Positions 33,869 to 42,469 of a stretch of DNA of 64,000 nucleotides are shown one piece after another. The position numbers and the translations under genes are program-made. The number at the start of each line of letters is the position of its first letter. Within the stretch, counting starts at the first letter, position 1. Origin of the DNA: Bradyrhizobium manausense (GTDB taxonomy: Bacteria; Pseudomonadota; Alphaproteobacteria; Rhizobiales; Xanthobacteraceae); the NCBI RefSeq assembly GCF_018129685.1, contig NZ_JAFCLG010000008.1, positions 186,001 through 250,000 of the forward strand. Reading direction: 5' to 3'. The notes beneath the pieces are model-generated. The model was given only the letters and a program-made list of their open reading frames with translations, made no database searches and was not told the DNA's origin.

Positions 33869-35368
33869 GTGATTGGGGTGCTAGAACAGCACAAAAAGGG
33901 CGAAGGACGCCGCCTGCGGGCTGCGCCGGCCGTGCTTTGCCTGTTGCTGGGCACGGGTCTTGCCGGTTGCGGCGACATGGGCCGGTTCCAGACCGCAACG
34001 GCTCCGCCGACCGTCGCGATGCCCAAGCCGAAGCCGGCCGTCGCCCAGACCCCTGCCACCGAGAAAGAGCACGAGCGCATCCTGGCGAGCTACGGCGGGA
34101 CTTACGACGATCCCCGGCTCGAAGCACTGGTCAGCAAAACCGTCGACCGGCTGGTTGCCGCTTCCGATCGCCCCGACCAGGGCTACAGGGTCACCATCCT
34201 CAATTCCGGCGCGGTGAACGCGTTCGCCCTGCCGAACGGCCAGCTCTATGTCACCCGCGGCCTGCTTGCGCTGGCCAGCGACACCTCGGAATTGTCCTCC
34301 GTGCTGAGCCACGAGATGGCGCACGTGCTGTCCAAGCACGCAGCGATGCGCGAGGATCAGGCGCGCCAAGCCGCCATCGTCACCCGCGTCGTCACCGACA
34401 TGAGCAACGACCCTGACCTCACCGCGCTCGCGCTCGCCAAGACCAAGCTGACCATGGCGAGCTTTTCGCGCAACCAGGAGTTCGAGGCCGACGGCCTCGG
34501 CGTCGGCATCTCCGCCAAGGCGCATTTCGACCCTTATGGTGCGGCTCGCTTCCTTTCGGCGATGGAGCGCAATGCCGAGCTGAAGGCCGGCAAGAGCTCG
34601 CTCGATCCGCGCGCGCAGGATTTCACCTCATCGCATCCGGCAACGCCCGAGCGGGTGCAGAACGCACAGGCCATCGCGCGGCAATATACGGCCCCCGAAG
34701 GCGGCGAGCGCGACCGCGAAAGCTATCTCGCGGCGATCGACAACCTCGTCTATGGCGAGGATCCCAGCGAAGGCTTTGTGCGCGGCAGGCGCTTCCTGCA
34801 TCCGAAGCTCGGCTTCACCTTCCAGGCGCCCGACAATTTCACGCTCGACAACACCGCACAGGCGGTGATCGGCGTGCGCGAGGGCGGTTCGCAAGCGATG
34901 CGTTTCGATGTCGTGCGCGTGCCGGCCGAACAATCGCTCGGCGACTACTTGAACTCGGGCTGGATGGAGGGTGTCGAGAAGGCCTCGACCGAAGACATCA
35001 CCATCAACGGCTTCCCGGCGGCATCTGCCACCGCCAAGGGCGACCAGTGGCAGTTCAAGGTCTACGCGCTGCGCTTCGGCAGCGACGTCTACCGCTTCAT
35101 CTTCGCCACGCGGCAGAAGTCGACCGAGAGCGAGCGCAATGCGCGCGAGACCGTCAATTCATTCCGCCGCCTGACGCTCGAGGAGATCCAGGCCGCGCGT
35201 CCGCTGCGCATCAAGGTGATCACCGTGCAGCCCGGAGACACCGTGGAATCGCTGTCCCACCGCATGGCCGGCGTCGATCATCCCGCCGAACGCTTTCGCG
35301 TGCTGAACGGGCTCGATCGCAACGCGCAGGTCAAGGTACGCGATCGCGTAAAGATCGTGACGGATTGA
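33869..35368 (+). CDS. M48-family metallopeptidase lipoprotein with C-terminal LysM-like domain
   Basis: A 499-residue protein starting with GTG. A lipobox L31-A-G-C34 predicts a lipid-anchored envelope protein. The zinc site is H148-E-M-A-H152 with a further glutamate in N-Q-E-F-E-A-D-G-L. This matches BepA/LoiP-type M48 proteases that survey outer-membrane protein assembly. The last 50 residues (V-Q-P-G-D-T-V-E-S-L-S-H-R-M and D-R-V-K-I-V) look like a LysM-type module that would hold the enzyme at peptidoglycan. The region between (about 310-440) is a conserved non-catalytic domain. Confidence 0.92.
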   Translation: MIGVLEQHKKGEGRRLRAAPAVLCLLLGTGLAGCGDMGRFQTATAPPTVAMPKPKPAVAQTPATEKEHERILASYGGTYDDPRLEALVSKTVDRLVAASDRPDQGYRVTILNSGAVNAFALPNGQLYVTRGLLALASDTSELSSVLSHEMAHVLSKHAAMREDQARQAAIVTRVVTDMSNDPDLTALALAKTKLTMASFSRNQEFEADGLGVGISAKAHFDPYGAARFLSAMERNAELKAGKSSLDPRAQDFTSSHPATPERVQNAQAIARQYTAPEGGERDRESYLAAIDNLVYGEDPSEGFVRGRRFLHPKLGFTFQAPDNFTLDNTAQAVIGVREGGSQAMRFDVVRVPAEQSLGDYLNSGWMEGVEKASTEDITINGFPAASATAKGDQWQFKVYALRFGSDVYRFIFATRQKSTESERNARETVNSFRRLTLEEIQAARPLRIKVITVQPGDTVESLSHRMAGVDHPAERFRVLNGLDRNAQVKVRDRVKIVTD

Positions 35369-35384
35369 CGCGCGCCAAGCGCGC

Positions 35385-35424
35385 GTCATCCCGGGGCGCA
35401 CTTGGCGCGAACCCGGGATCTCGA
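35385..35424. repeat. Partial palindromic element, family A
   Basis: Half-length element (GTCATCCCGGGGCGCA ... GCGAACCCGGGATCTCGAG) in the convergent spacer between the peptidase and cytochrome genes. Confidence 0.65.
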
Positions 35425-35444
35425 GCCACAAAGACACTGCCGCC

Positions 35445-35846
35445 CTACCGCGCCTTCTCCTTCAGATATGCGATGATATCGGCGCGGTCCTGGGCATCGG
35501 GCACGTCGAAGAACATCTTGGTTTCCGGTACCATGGCCTGCGGTCCGGTCAGCCACTTGTCGAGGTTCTCCTCGGTCCAGACGATCCCCGAGTTCTTCAG
35601 ATCAGGCGAGTAGTCGTAGCCCGCGACGCTGCCCGCCTTGCGCCCAACCACGCCCCTGTGCATCGGGCCGACGCCGTTCTCGTTGATCGAGTGACAGTCG
35701 GCGCAGCCCTTGTAGAGGATCTGGCCGCGCGCGGCGTTGCCGGTGGCAAGGGCGGGGCCGGTTGTGCACAGAAGCGCAACCGAGATTGTGGCAAGAGCCA
35801 GACTTGTCGTGCTTCGCGGAAGGACGGAATTCGACCGGACGTTCAT
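35445..35846 (-). CDS. Class I c-type cytochrome
   Basis: A 133-residue periplasmic cytochrome. The signal peptide ends near residue 35 (P-A-L-A-T). The haem site is C48-A-D-C51-H52, and the probable sixth ligand is M111 in P-E-T-K-M-F-F. Length and layout fit mitochondrial-like cytochrome c550/c2 proteins that carry electrons between the bc1 complex and oxidases. It is on the minus strand with the MHS transporter upstream and lies only 2 kb from the cyo operon, although cyo oxidases take electrons from quinol rather than cytochrome c. Confidence 0.9.
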   Translation of the reverse strand: MNVRSNSVLPRSTTSLALATISVALLCTTGPALATGNAARGQILYKGCADCHSINENGVGPMHRGVVGRKAGSVAGYDYSPDLKNSGIVWTEENLDKWLTGPQAMVPETKMFFDVPDAQDRADIIAYLKEKAR

Positions 35847-35901
35847 GTGATCTCCTGCTTGCGGCAGCAAACAGGATCGTGCGGCCCGGATTTTATTCCC
35901 G

Positions 35902-37239
35902 TCAGTTCGAGGATTCGCCTGCATCCATATCGCCGGCCTCGCGCTGGCCGCTGAGCCAGAGCGCGAGCAGGGTCCAGAACGCACCCGAGAGCAGGTAGGC
36001 ACCGGAGGCGATGACGCCGAGATTGGTGGCGAGCAACAGCGCGACCAGCGGCGCGAAACCGGCGCCGAACAGCCAGGCCATGTCCGAGGTCAGCGCGGAG
36101 GCCGTGTAGCGGTACATCTGCTTGAAATTCGAGGCGATCGCGCCCGAGGACTGGCCGAAGGACAGGCCGAGCAGGATGAAGCCTATCACCATGTAGATGG
36201 TCTCGCCAAACGCGCCGGCGTCGAGCAGCTGCGGGGCGAAGCCGCTGTAAATCGCGATCGCGATCGCCGATCCCATCAGCAGCGACTTGCGGCCGACGCG
36301 ATCGGCGATGATGCCGGAGAGCACGATGGCGACGACGCCGAACACGGCTGCGACGATCTCGATGATCAGGAAGCGCACCGGGCTTTCTCGGGTGAACAGG
36401 AAAACCCAGGACAGCGGAAACACAGTGACCATGTGGAACAGCGCGAAGCTCGCAAGCGGCGCGAACGCGCCGAGCATGATGTTGTGGCCTTCGCGGGCGA
36501 CCGTGTCGGAGATGCGCGACGGCTGCAGTTCGCGGGTTTCGAACAGTGAGGCATATTCCTCGGTGGTCACCATGCGCAGGCGGGCGAACAGCGCCACGAC
36601 GTTGATGGCGAAGGCGACGAAGAACGGATAGCGCCAGCCCCAGTCGAAGAAATCGTCGGCCGAGAGGTTACCGGCGAAATAGGCGAACAGCCCGCTCGCC
36701 ACGATCAGCCCGAGCGGCGCTCCGAGCTGCGGCACCATCGCGTACCAGCCGCGCTTGGACGCCGGCGCGTTCAGCGCCAGCAGCGAGGCCATGCCGTCCC
36801 AGGCGCCGCCCCAGGCCAGACCCTGCGCGAGGCGCGCCAGCGCCAGCAGCCAGATTGCGGCAACGCCGATCTCGGAATAGCCGGGCAGGAACGCCAGCGC
36901 CACGGTCGCGGTGCCGAGCAGGAACAGTGCCGAGACCAGCTTGGCCGTCTTGCCGTATTCCCGGTCGACCGTCATGAAAATCACGGTTCCGATCGGCCGG
37001 GCCATGAAGGCCAGCGCGAAAATCATGAAGGAATAGAGGGTGCCGGTCAGCTCGCTCGTGAACGGGAACACCAGGCGCGGAAACACGATCACCGAGGCGA
37101 TCGCGTAGACGAAAAAGTCGAAGAATTCCGAGGTACGGCCGATGATGACGCCAATGGCGATCTCGCCGGGACTGGCCTGGTCGTGGCCGTGCTCGCCCGA
37201 GGGGAGATCAACTATCGCGGGGTTATGTGCCGTCGCCAT
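35902..37239 (-). CDS. MFS transporter, metabolite:H+ symporter (MHS) type
   Basis: A 445-residue permease with twelve predicted helices. The MHS hallmark is G-R-T-S-E-F-F-D-F-F-V-Y near residue 35, and the loop 2-3 motif lies around M-A-R-P-I-G-T-V-I-F (78-87). The start M-A-T-A-H-N-P at 37239 is chosen over a far-upstream codon because the family begins here. MHS transporters import organic acids such as alpha-ketoglutarate, proline or citrate. It is divergent from the cyo operon, and the perfect palindrome at 37333 lies between them, so both may answer to one regulator. Confidence 0.9.
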   Translation of the reverse strand: MATAHNPAIVDLPSGEHGHDQASPGEIAIGVIIGRTSEFFDFFVYAIASVIVFPRLVFPFTSELTGTLYSFMIFALAFMARPIGTVIFMTVDREYGKTAKLVSALFLLGTATVALAFLPGYSEIGVAAIWLLALARLAQGLAWGGAWDGMASLLALNAPASKRGWYAMVPQLGAPLGLIVASGLFAYFAGNLSADDFFDWGWRYPFFVAFAINVVALFARLRMVTTEEYASLFETRELQPSRISDTVAREGHNIMLGAFAPLASFALFHMVTVFPLSWVFLFTRESPVRFLIIEIVAAVFGVVAIVLSGIIADRVGRKSLLMGSAIAIAIYSGFAPQLLDAGAFGETIYMVIGFILLGLSFGQSSGAIASNFKQMYRYTASALTSDMAWLFGAGFAPLVALLLATNLGVIASGAYLLSGAFWTLLALWLSGQREAGDMDAGESSN

Positions 37240-37332
37240 CGTGCGCCTTTTTAACGTCCTGGTAACCGAAGCCGGCCGCCCGGCGCGCGCCGGACAAACC
37301 GAGTTTGTTTTGCCCAACATCTCGCACTGCAA

Positions 37333-37353
37333 CATTGGACAAATTGTCCAATG
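37333..37353. promoter_or_regulatory. Perfect 21-base palindrome between MHS transporter and cyoA
   Basis: Two perfect 10-base arms, CATTGGACAA and TTGTCCAATG, around a single A. It lies 69 bases before the cyoA start and 94 bases before the divergent transporter start. A match this perfect is a strong sign of a dimeric regulator's operator. It is not a FixK/FNR box (TTG-N8-CAA spacing does not fit). The regulator is unknown. Confidence 0.75.
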
Positions 37354-37421
37354 CCATCGCTGTTGCACCGCAGCTAACTATCTAAATCGCAAAGGAAACT
37401 CATTCTCAAAAGGCTCGGCCC

Positions 37422-38582
37422 GTGTCCCGTCTCAAGATTCTGGCGCTACTACCCCTGGCGGCTGCGCTCAGCGGCTGCAACTACGTGGTGCTGGCTCCCG
37501 CCGGCGATATCGCAGCGCAACAGCGCGACCTTGTCATCATCTCCACCATCCTGATGCTCCTGATCGTCGTCCCCGTGATGGCGCTGACGGTGCTGTTCGC
37601 CTGGCGCTACCGCCAGTCCAACAGCTCGGCCCGCTACGAGCCGGATTGGGATCACTCGACCAAGCTCGAGCTGGTGATCTGGTCGGCGCCGCTGCTGATC
37701 ATCGTCTGCCTGGGCGCGCTGACCTGGATGGGCACGCATCTGCTCGACCCTTATCGCACGCTCGGCCGCATCCATGCCGACCGCGCGATCGACCAGTCCA
37801 AGGCGCCGCTCGAGGTTGACGTCGTCGCCCTCGACTGGAAGTGGCTCTTTATCTATCCGGACTATGGCATCGCCACCGTCAACGATCTGGCAGCTCCGGT
37901 CGATCGCCCGATCAACTTCCGCATCACCGCTTCCTCGGTGATGAACTCGTTCTACATCCCCGCACTCGCTGGCCAGATCTACGCGATGCCGGGCATGGAG
38001 ACGAAGCTCCACGCCGTCGTCAACCACGCCGGCACCTTCAAGGGTTTTTCGGCCAACTACAGCGGCGCCGGCTTCTCCGGCATGCATTTCAACTTCCAGG
38101 GACTCGACGACAAGGGCTTCGACGCCTGGGTCGCGCAGGCCAAGTCGGCTGGCGGCTCGCTTGGTCGCGCCGAGTATCTCCAGCTCGAAAAGCCCAGCGA
38201 GAACGAGCCGGTGCGCCGCTGGGGCACGGTCGAATCCGATCTTTACCGCCTGATCCTCAACATGTGCGTCGAGACCGGCAAAATGTGCCAGAGCGAAATG
38301 ATGGCGATCGACGCCAAGGGCGGCAACGGCCATGAGGGCCTGAACAACACCCTGCCGCTCTCCTACGACAAGTACGCCCGCCGCGGCACCGAGTTCGGTC
38401 CCGAGCCGAGCTTTGTTGCCGGCACCTGCACGCCGGATGCACCGCAAGGCCAGACCACGGCCGCGATCAAGGCGCCGCTCGACACCGCGCCGCTCATCGG
38501 CGCCGGCCTCAAGCGGCCGACCTTCTCGCCGCTGAAGTCCTCGTCCTTCTTCCTCGGACAGCGTCCCAAGTCCGATTCCTGA
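37422..38582 (+). CDS. cyoA: Cytochrome o ubiquinol oxidase subunit II
   Basis: A 386-residue lipoprotein subunit starting with GTG. A lipobox L16-S-G-C19 is followed by two transmembrane helices (about 36-60 and 84-105) and a cupredoxin-like periplasmic domain. The cupredoxin lacks the CuA cysteine pair, as expected for a quinol rather than cytochrome c oxidase. D-W-K-W-L-F-I-Y-P near residue 138 is the conserved subunit II segment. The tail after about residue 300 is longer than in Escherichia coli. It is the first gene of cyoABCD-SURF1-RegB/A-like. Confidence 0.95.
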   Translation: MSRLKILALLPLAAALSGCNYVVLAPAGDIAAQQRDLVIISTILMLLIVVPVMALTVLFAWRYRQSNSSARYEPDWDHSTKLELVIWSAPLLIIVCLGALTWMGTHLLDPYRTLGRIHADRAIDQSKAPLEVDVVALDWKWLFIYPDYGIATVNDLAAPVDRPINFRITASSVMNSFYIPALAGQIYAMPGMETKLHAVVNHAGTFKGFSANYSGAGFSGMHFNFQGLDDKGFDAWVAQAKSAGGSLGRAEYLQLEKPSENEPVRRWGTVESDLYRLILNMCVETGKMCQSEMMAIDAKGGNGHEGLNNTLPLSYDKYARRGTEFGPEPSFVAGTCTPDAPQGQTTAAIKAPLDTAPLIGAGLKRPTFSPLKSSSFFLGQRPKSDS

Positions 38583-38607
38583 AGTCAGATTCCTAAAGGG
38601 ATCCAGC

Positions 38608-40605
38608 ATGTCTCCTGATCTTCTCAAGCTCATCTTCGGCCGTCTCGGCATCGACTCGTTGCCGCTGCACGAGCCGATCCTCGTCGGCACCTTCATCATG
38701 GTCGCTCTCGGCGGCATCACGTTGTTCGCCGGCGTCACCTATTTCCGCCTCTGGGGCTACCTGTGGCGCGAATGGTTCACCACCGTGGACCACAAGCGCA
38801 TCGGCATCATGTACATGATCCTCGGGATCGTCATGCTGCTGCGCGGCTTCGCCGACGCGCTGATGATGCGCGCGCAACAGGCGCTCGCCTTCAACGGCTC
38901 CGAAGGCTTCCTGCCCGCCCATCACTACGACCAGGTCTTCACTGCCCACGGCGTGATCATGATCTTCTTCGTGGCGATGCCGCTGGTCACCGGCCTGATG
39001 AACTACGTCGTGCCGCTGCAGATCGGCGCACGCGACGTGTCGTTCCCGTTCCTGAACAATTTCAGCTTCTGGATGACGGTCGGCGGCGCGGTGCTGGTGA
39101 TGGCGTCGCTGTTCATCGGCGAATTCGCCCGCACCGGGTGGCTCGCTTATCCGCCGCTGTCGAACATCGGCTACAGTCCCGACGTCGGCGTCGACTATTA
39201 CATCTGGGCGCTGCAGGTCGCCGGCGTCGGAACGACGCTATCGGGCATCAACCTGATCTGCACCATCGTCAAGCTGCGCTGCCCCGGCATGACCATGATG
39301 AAGATGCCGGTCTTCACCTGGACCTCGCTCTGCACCAACATCCTGATCGTCGCCTCGTTCCCGGTCCTGACCGTTGTCCTCGCGCTGCTCTCGCTCGATC
39401 GCTACGTCGGCACCAACTTCTTCACGAACGATTTCGGCGGCAGCCCGATGATGTACGTGAACCTGATCTGGATCTGGGGTCATCCCGAGGTCTACATCCT
39501 GGTTCTGCCTGCCTTCGGCATCTTCTCGGAAGTGACCTCGACCTTCTCCGGCAAGCGCCTGTTCGGCTACACCTCGATGGTCTACGCCACGGTGGTCATC
39601 ACCATCCTGTCGTACCTGGTCTGGCTGCACCATTTCTTCACGATGGGCTCGGGCGCCAGCGTCAACTCGTTTTTCGGCATCACCACGATGATCATCTCGA
39701 TCCCGACGGGCGCGAAGATGTTCAACTGGCTGTTCACGATGTATCGCGGCCGCATCCGCTACGAGCTGCCGATGTTGTGGACCATCGCCTTCATGCTGAC
39801 CTTCGTGATCGGCGGCATGACCGGCGTGCTGCTCGCGGTGCCGCCGGCCGACTTCGTCCTGCACAACAGCCTGTTCCTGATCGCGCACTTCCACAACGTG
39901 ATCATCGGCGGTGTGGTGTTCGGCGCGTTCGCCGGCATCAACTACTGGTTCCCGAAGGCGTTCGGCTTCAAGCTCGATCCGTTTTGGGGCAAGCTGTCTT
40001 TCTGGTTCTGGGTTACCGGCTTCTACATGGCCTTCATGCCGCTCTACGTGCTTGGCCTGATGGGTGTGACCCGGCGGCTCCGCGTGTTCGACGATCCAAG
40101 CTTGCAGATCTGGTTCGTCATCGCCGCGATCGGCGCCGGCCTCGTCTTCCTCGGTATCCTCAGCATGCTGATGCAGTTCGCGGTCTCCTTCCTCAAGCGC
40201 GAGCAGCTCAAGGACGTCACCGGCGATCCCTGGGATGCGCGCACGCTGGAATGGGCGACCTCCTCGCCCCCGCCGGACTACAACTTCGCCTTCACCCCCG
40301 TCGTCCACGACAATGACGCGTGGTGGGACATGAAGAAGCGCGGTTATCAGCGTCCGCTCGTGGGGTTCAAATCGATCCATATGCCGAGGAGCACCGGCAC
40401 GGGAATCATCCTCGCCGGCTTCGCCACCGCGATGGGATTTGGCCTGATCTGGTACATCTGGTGGCTGGCGGCGTTGAGCTTCATCGCGCTGCTCGCCGTC
40501 GGGATCGGTCACACCTTCAACTATCACCGCGACTTCGACATTCCGGCTGACGACGTCATCCGGACCGAAGACGCGCGCACCAAACTGCTCGCCGGAGCCA
40601 AGTAA
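38608..40605 (+). CDS. cyoB: Cytochrome o ubiquinol oxidase subunit I
   Basis: A 665-residue catalytic subunit with all haem-copper ligands: H114 (low-spin haem), H292-P-E294-V-Y296 (CuB histidine, D-channel glutamate and cross-linked tyrosine), H341-H342 (CuB), K370 (K-channel) and H427/H429 (haem ligands). D143 in A-R-D-V-S-F is the D-channel entrance. It reduces O2 to water with electrons from ubiquinol and pumps protons. It follows cyoA by 25 bases and abuts cyoC with no gap. Confidence 0.97.
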   Translation: MSPDLLKLIFGRLGIDSLPLHEPILVGTFIMVALGGITLFAGVTYFRLWGYLWREWFTTVDHKRIGIMYMILGIVMLLRGFADALMMRAQQALAFNGSEGFLPAHHYDQVFTAHGVIMIFFVAMPLVTGLMNYVVPLQIGARDVSFPFLNNFSFWMTVGGAVLVMASLFIGEFARTGWLAYPPLSNIGYSPDVGVDYYIWALQVAGVGTTLSGINLICTIVKLRCPGMTMMKMPVFTWTSLCTNILIVASFPVLTVVLALLSLDRYVGTNFFTNDFGGSPMMYVNLIWIWGHPEVYILVLPAFGIFSEVTSTFSGKRLFGYTSMVYATVVITILSYLVWLHHFFTMGSGASVNSFFGITTMIISIPTGAKMFNWLFTMYRGRIRYELPMLWTIAFMLTFVIGGMTGVLLAVPPADFVLHNSLFLIAHFHNVIIGGVVFGAFAGINYWFPKAFGFKLDPFWGKLSFWFWVTGFYMAFMPLYVLGLMGVTRRLRVFDDPSLQIWFVIAAIGAGLVFLGILSMLMQFAVSFLKREQLKDVTGDPWDARTLEWATSSPPPDYNFAFTPVVHDNDAWWDMKKRGYQRPLVGFKSIHMPRSTGTGIILAGFATAMGFGLIWYIWWLAALSFIALLAVGIGHTFNYHRDFDIPADDVIRTEDARTKLLAGAK

Positions 40606-41235
40606 ATGACTGTCGCTGTCAATCCCGTCCAAACCGGCGAGCCGGTCTTCTACCTCGCCGACGAACATCCGCATCCGGAAGGCTACAGCACCTCGCTCGG
40701 CTTCTGGATCTATCTGATGAGCGACTGTCTCATCTTCGCGATGCTGTTCGCCGCCTTCGGCGTGCTCGGCGCCAACTACGCCGCCGGGCCCGCACCGAAG
40801 GATCTGTTCGATCTCGACCTGGTCGCAGTGAACACCTCGATGCTGCTGCTGTCGTCGATCACCTATGGTTTTGCCATGCTGACGATGCAGCAGAACAAGA
40901 TCGCCCAGACGCAGATGTGGCTCCTGATCACCGGCCTGTTCGGCGCCGCCTTCATCGGCATCGAGCTCACCGAGTTCGCCCACATGATCCATGAGGGGGC
41001 CACGCCTCAGCGCAGCGCCTTCCTGTCTGCCTTCTTCACCCTGGTCGGCACCCACGGCCTGCACGTCTCCTGCGGCCTGATCTGGCTGGTGACCCTGATG
41101 GTGCAGGTCTGGCGCTACGGCCTGATCGAGGCCAACCGCCGTCGCCTGATGTGCCTGTCGATGTTCTGGCACTTCCTCGACGTGGTCTGGATCGGCGTCT
41201 TCACCTTCGTCTATCTCCTGGGAGTTCTGCGATGA
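40606..41235 (+). CDS. cyoC: Cytochrome o ubiquinol oxidase subunit III
   Basis: A 209-residue subunit with five transmembrane helices (M-S-D-C-L-I-F-A-M-L-F-A-A-F-G in the first). L-T-E-F-A-H-M-I and G-T-H-G-L-H-V are the conserved subunit III segments. It stabilises the core subunit and its proton uptake. Its ATG follows the cyoB stop directly, and its own stop overlaps the cyoD start by four bases (ATGA). Confidence 0.96.
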   Translation: MTVAVNPVQTGEPVFYLADEHPHPEGYSTSLGFWIYLMSDCLIFAMLFAAFGVLGANYAAGPAPKDLFDLDLVAVNTSMLLLSSITYGFAMLTMQQNKIAQTQMWLLITGLFGAAFIGIELTEFAHMIHEGATPQRSAFLSAFFTLVGTHGLHVSCGLIWLVTLMVQVWRYGLIEANRRRLMCLSMFWHFLDVVWIGVFTFVYLLGVLR

Positions 41236-41612
41236 ACACCGACACCCACGCCGTCCACGCAGGCGACCATCACCACGGCGACGGTCACGCCCACAGCACG
41301 TTCTCGGGCTACATGCTCGGCTTCGTGCTCTCGGTGGTGCTGACCGCGATCCCGTTCTGGCTGGTGATGAGCGGTGCTCTGCCGAGCAAGCAGATCACCG
41401 CGCTGGTCATCATGGCCTTTGCGGTCGTGCAGATCGTCGTGCACATGATCTACTTCCTGCACATGAGCCCGAAGTCCGAGAACGGCTGGAGCATGATGGC
41501 GCTGATCTTCACCATCGTCATGGTGGTGATCGCGCTGTCCGGGTCGCTCTGGGTGATGAACCACCTCAACAGCAACATGATGCCGATCCACGAGATGACG
41601 GGAATGAAGTGA
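41232..41612 (+). CDS. cyoD: Cytochrome o ubiquinol oxidase subunit IV, His-rich N-terminus
   Basis: A 126-residue assembly subunit with three helices (about 30-50, 57-78 and 87-107) and the family segment V-Q-I-V-V-H-M-I-Y-F-L-H-M. It begins with an unusual histidine-rich stretch: H7, H10, H13-H-H15, H19 and H21 (in D-H-H-H-G-D-G-H-A-H). This may bind copper or other metals during CuB loading. That is speculation, since His-rich subunit IV N-termini are common in rhizobia. Four-base overlaps link it to cyoC and the SURF1 gene. Confidence 0.94.
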   Translation: MNTDTHAVHAGDHHHGDGHAHSTFSGYMLGFVLSVVLTAIPFWLVMSGALPSKQITALVIMAFAVVQIVVHMIYFLHMSPKSENGWSMMALIFTIVMVVIALSGSLWVMNHLNSNMMPIHEMTGMK

Positions 41613-42469
41613 GCGATCTCGTGAGCCCAGCGGACGACGAACAGCGCAGCCCGGCTGCGGCTGCGCGGCCGTCCCTGTGGCTCACGGTTCTCTCGCTCAC
41701 TGCTTTCGTCGTGCTGATGGCGCTCGGCGTCTGGCAGGTCGAGCGCCGCGCCTGGAAGCTGGCGCTGATCGACCGGGTCGAGCAGCGCGTTCATGCCCCG
41801 GCGCAACCGATCCCCGCACCCGCTTCGTGGCCCGCGGTCTCCGCTGCCAACGACGAATACCGTCACGTCAGTGTCACCGGCCGCTTTCTTCATGACCGCG
41901 AGACGCTGGTTCAGGCCGTCACCGAGGAAGGCCCCGGCTATTGGGTGCTGACCCCGCTTGAGCGCCGCGACGGCACGACTGTCCTCATCAACCGCGGCTT
42001 CGTGCCGTCCGAGCGGCGTGACCCGTCGACGCGCCAGGACGGCAATCCGAGCGGCCAGGTCGAGATCACCGGCCTCCTGCGCATCACCGAGCCGAAGGGC
42101 GGATTCCTCAGGGACAACGTCCCCCAGCACAACCGCTGGTACTCGCGGGACGTCGCAGCGATCGCCGCCGCCCGCGACCTCCGGAACGTCGCGCCCTTCT
42201 TCATCGATGCCGACGCCGGATCACAGGCCGCTCGCGGTCCAATCGGCGGATTGACCGTGATCCGCTTTCCCAATAACCACCTGATCTACGCGTTGACGTG
42301 GTTTGCCCTGGCTTTCATGCTGGCCGGTAGACTTTTCGTCACATTTCGCGGCGGGCCGTTCCGTCGCAAGAGAGCCTGGAGCGGCGGCGTCCAAGAACCG
42401 GCCGGCGGCCTAGACGCTTCCGCCTGCAGGACGGGATCAGATGCTGGAACGATCGTCGAACCGACCTGA
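41609..42469 (+). CDS. SURF1-family oxidase assembly protein
   Basis: A 286-residue inner-membrane protein with two transmembrane helices (about 22-42 and 228-248) flanking a periplasmic domain. Family marks are L-G-V-W-Q-V-E-R near residue 40, V-S-V-T-G-R-F, V-L-I-N-R-G-F-V-P and N-N-H-L-I-Y-A-L-T-W-F. SURF1 helps insert haem a or o into the oxidase active site. The GTG start overlaps the cyoD stop; another GTG lies 12 bases later. Its place directly after cyoD ties this copy to the quinol oxidase rather than to the aa3 oxidase. Confidence 0.92.
   Translation: MSDLVSPADDEQRSPAAAARPSLWLTVLSLTAFVVLMALGVWQVERRAWKLALIDRVEQRVHAPAQPIPAPASWPAVSAANDEYRHVSVTGRFLHDRETLVQAVTEEGPGYWVLTPLERRDGTTVLINRGFVPSERRDPSTRQDGNPSGQVEITGLLRITEPKGGFLRDNVPQHNRWYSRDVAAIAAARDLRNVAPFFIDADAGSQAARGPIGGLTVIRFPNNHLIYALTWFALAFMLAGRLFVTFRGGPFRRKRAWSGGVQEPAGGLDASACRTGSDAGTIVEPT

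Noticed and set aside
37333..37353. FixK/FNR box for the cyo operon
   Set aside because: The TTG and CAA arms are separated by 11 bases, not 8, and the arms are extended by conserved GACA/TGTC, so a different regulator is likely.
39238..41172. A 644-codon open frame on the minus strand opposite cyoB/cyoC
   Set aside because: It is rich in H, R, E, D, Q and A without motifs, as expected from the antisense of high-GC genes; the plus strand carries unmistakable oxidase subunits.
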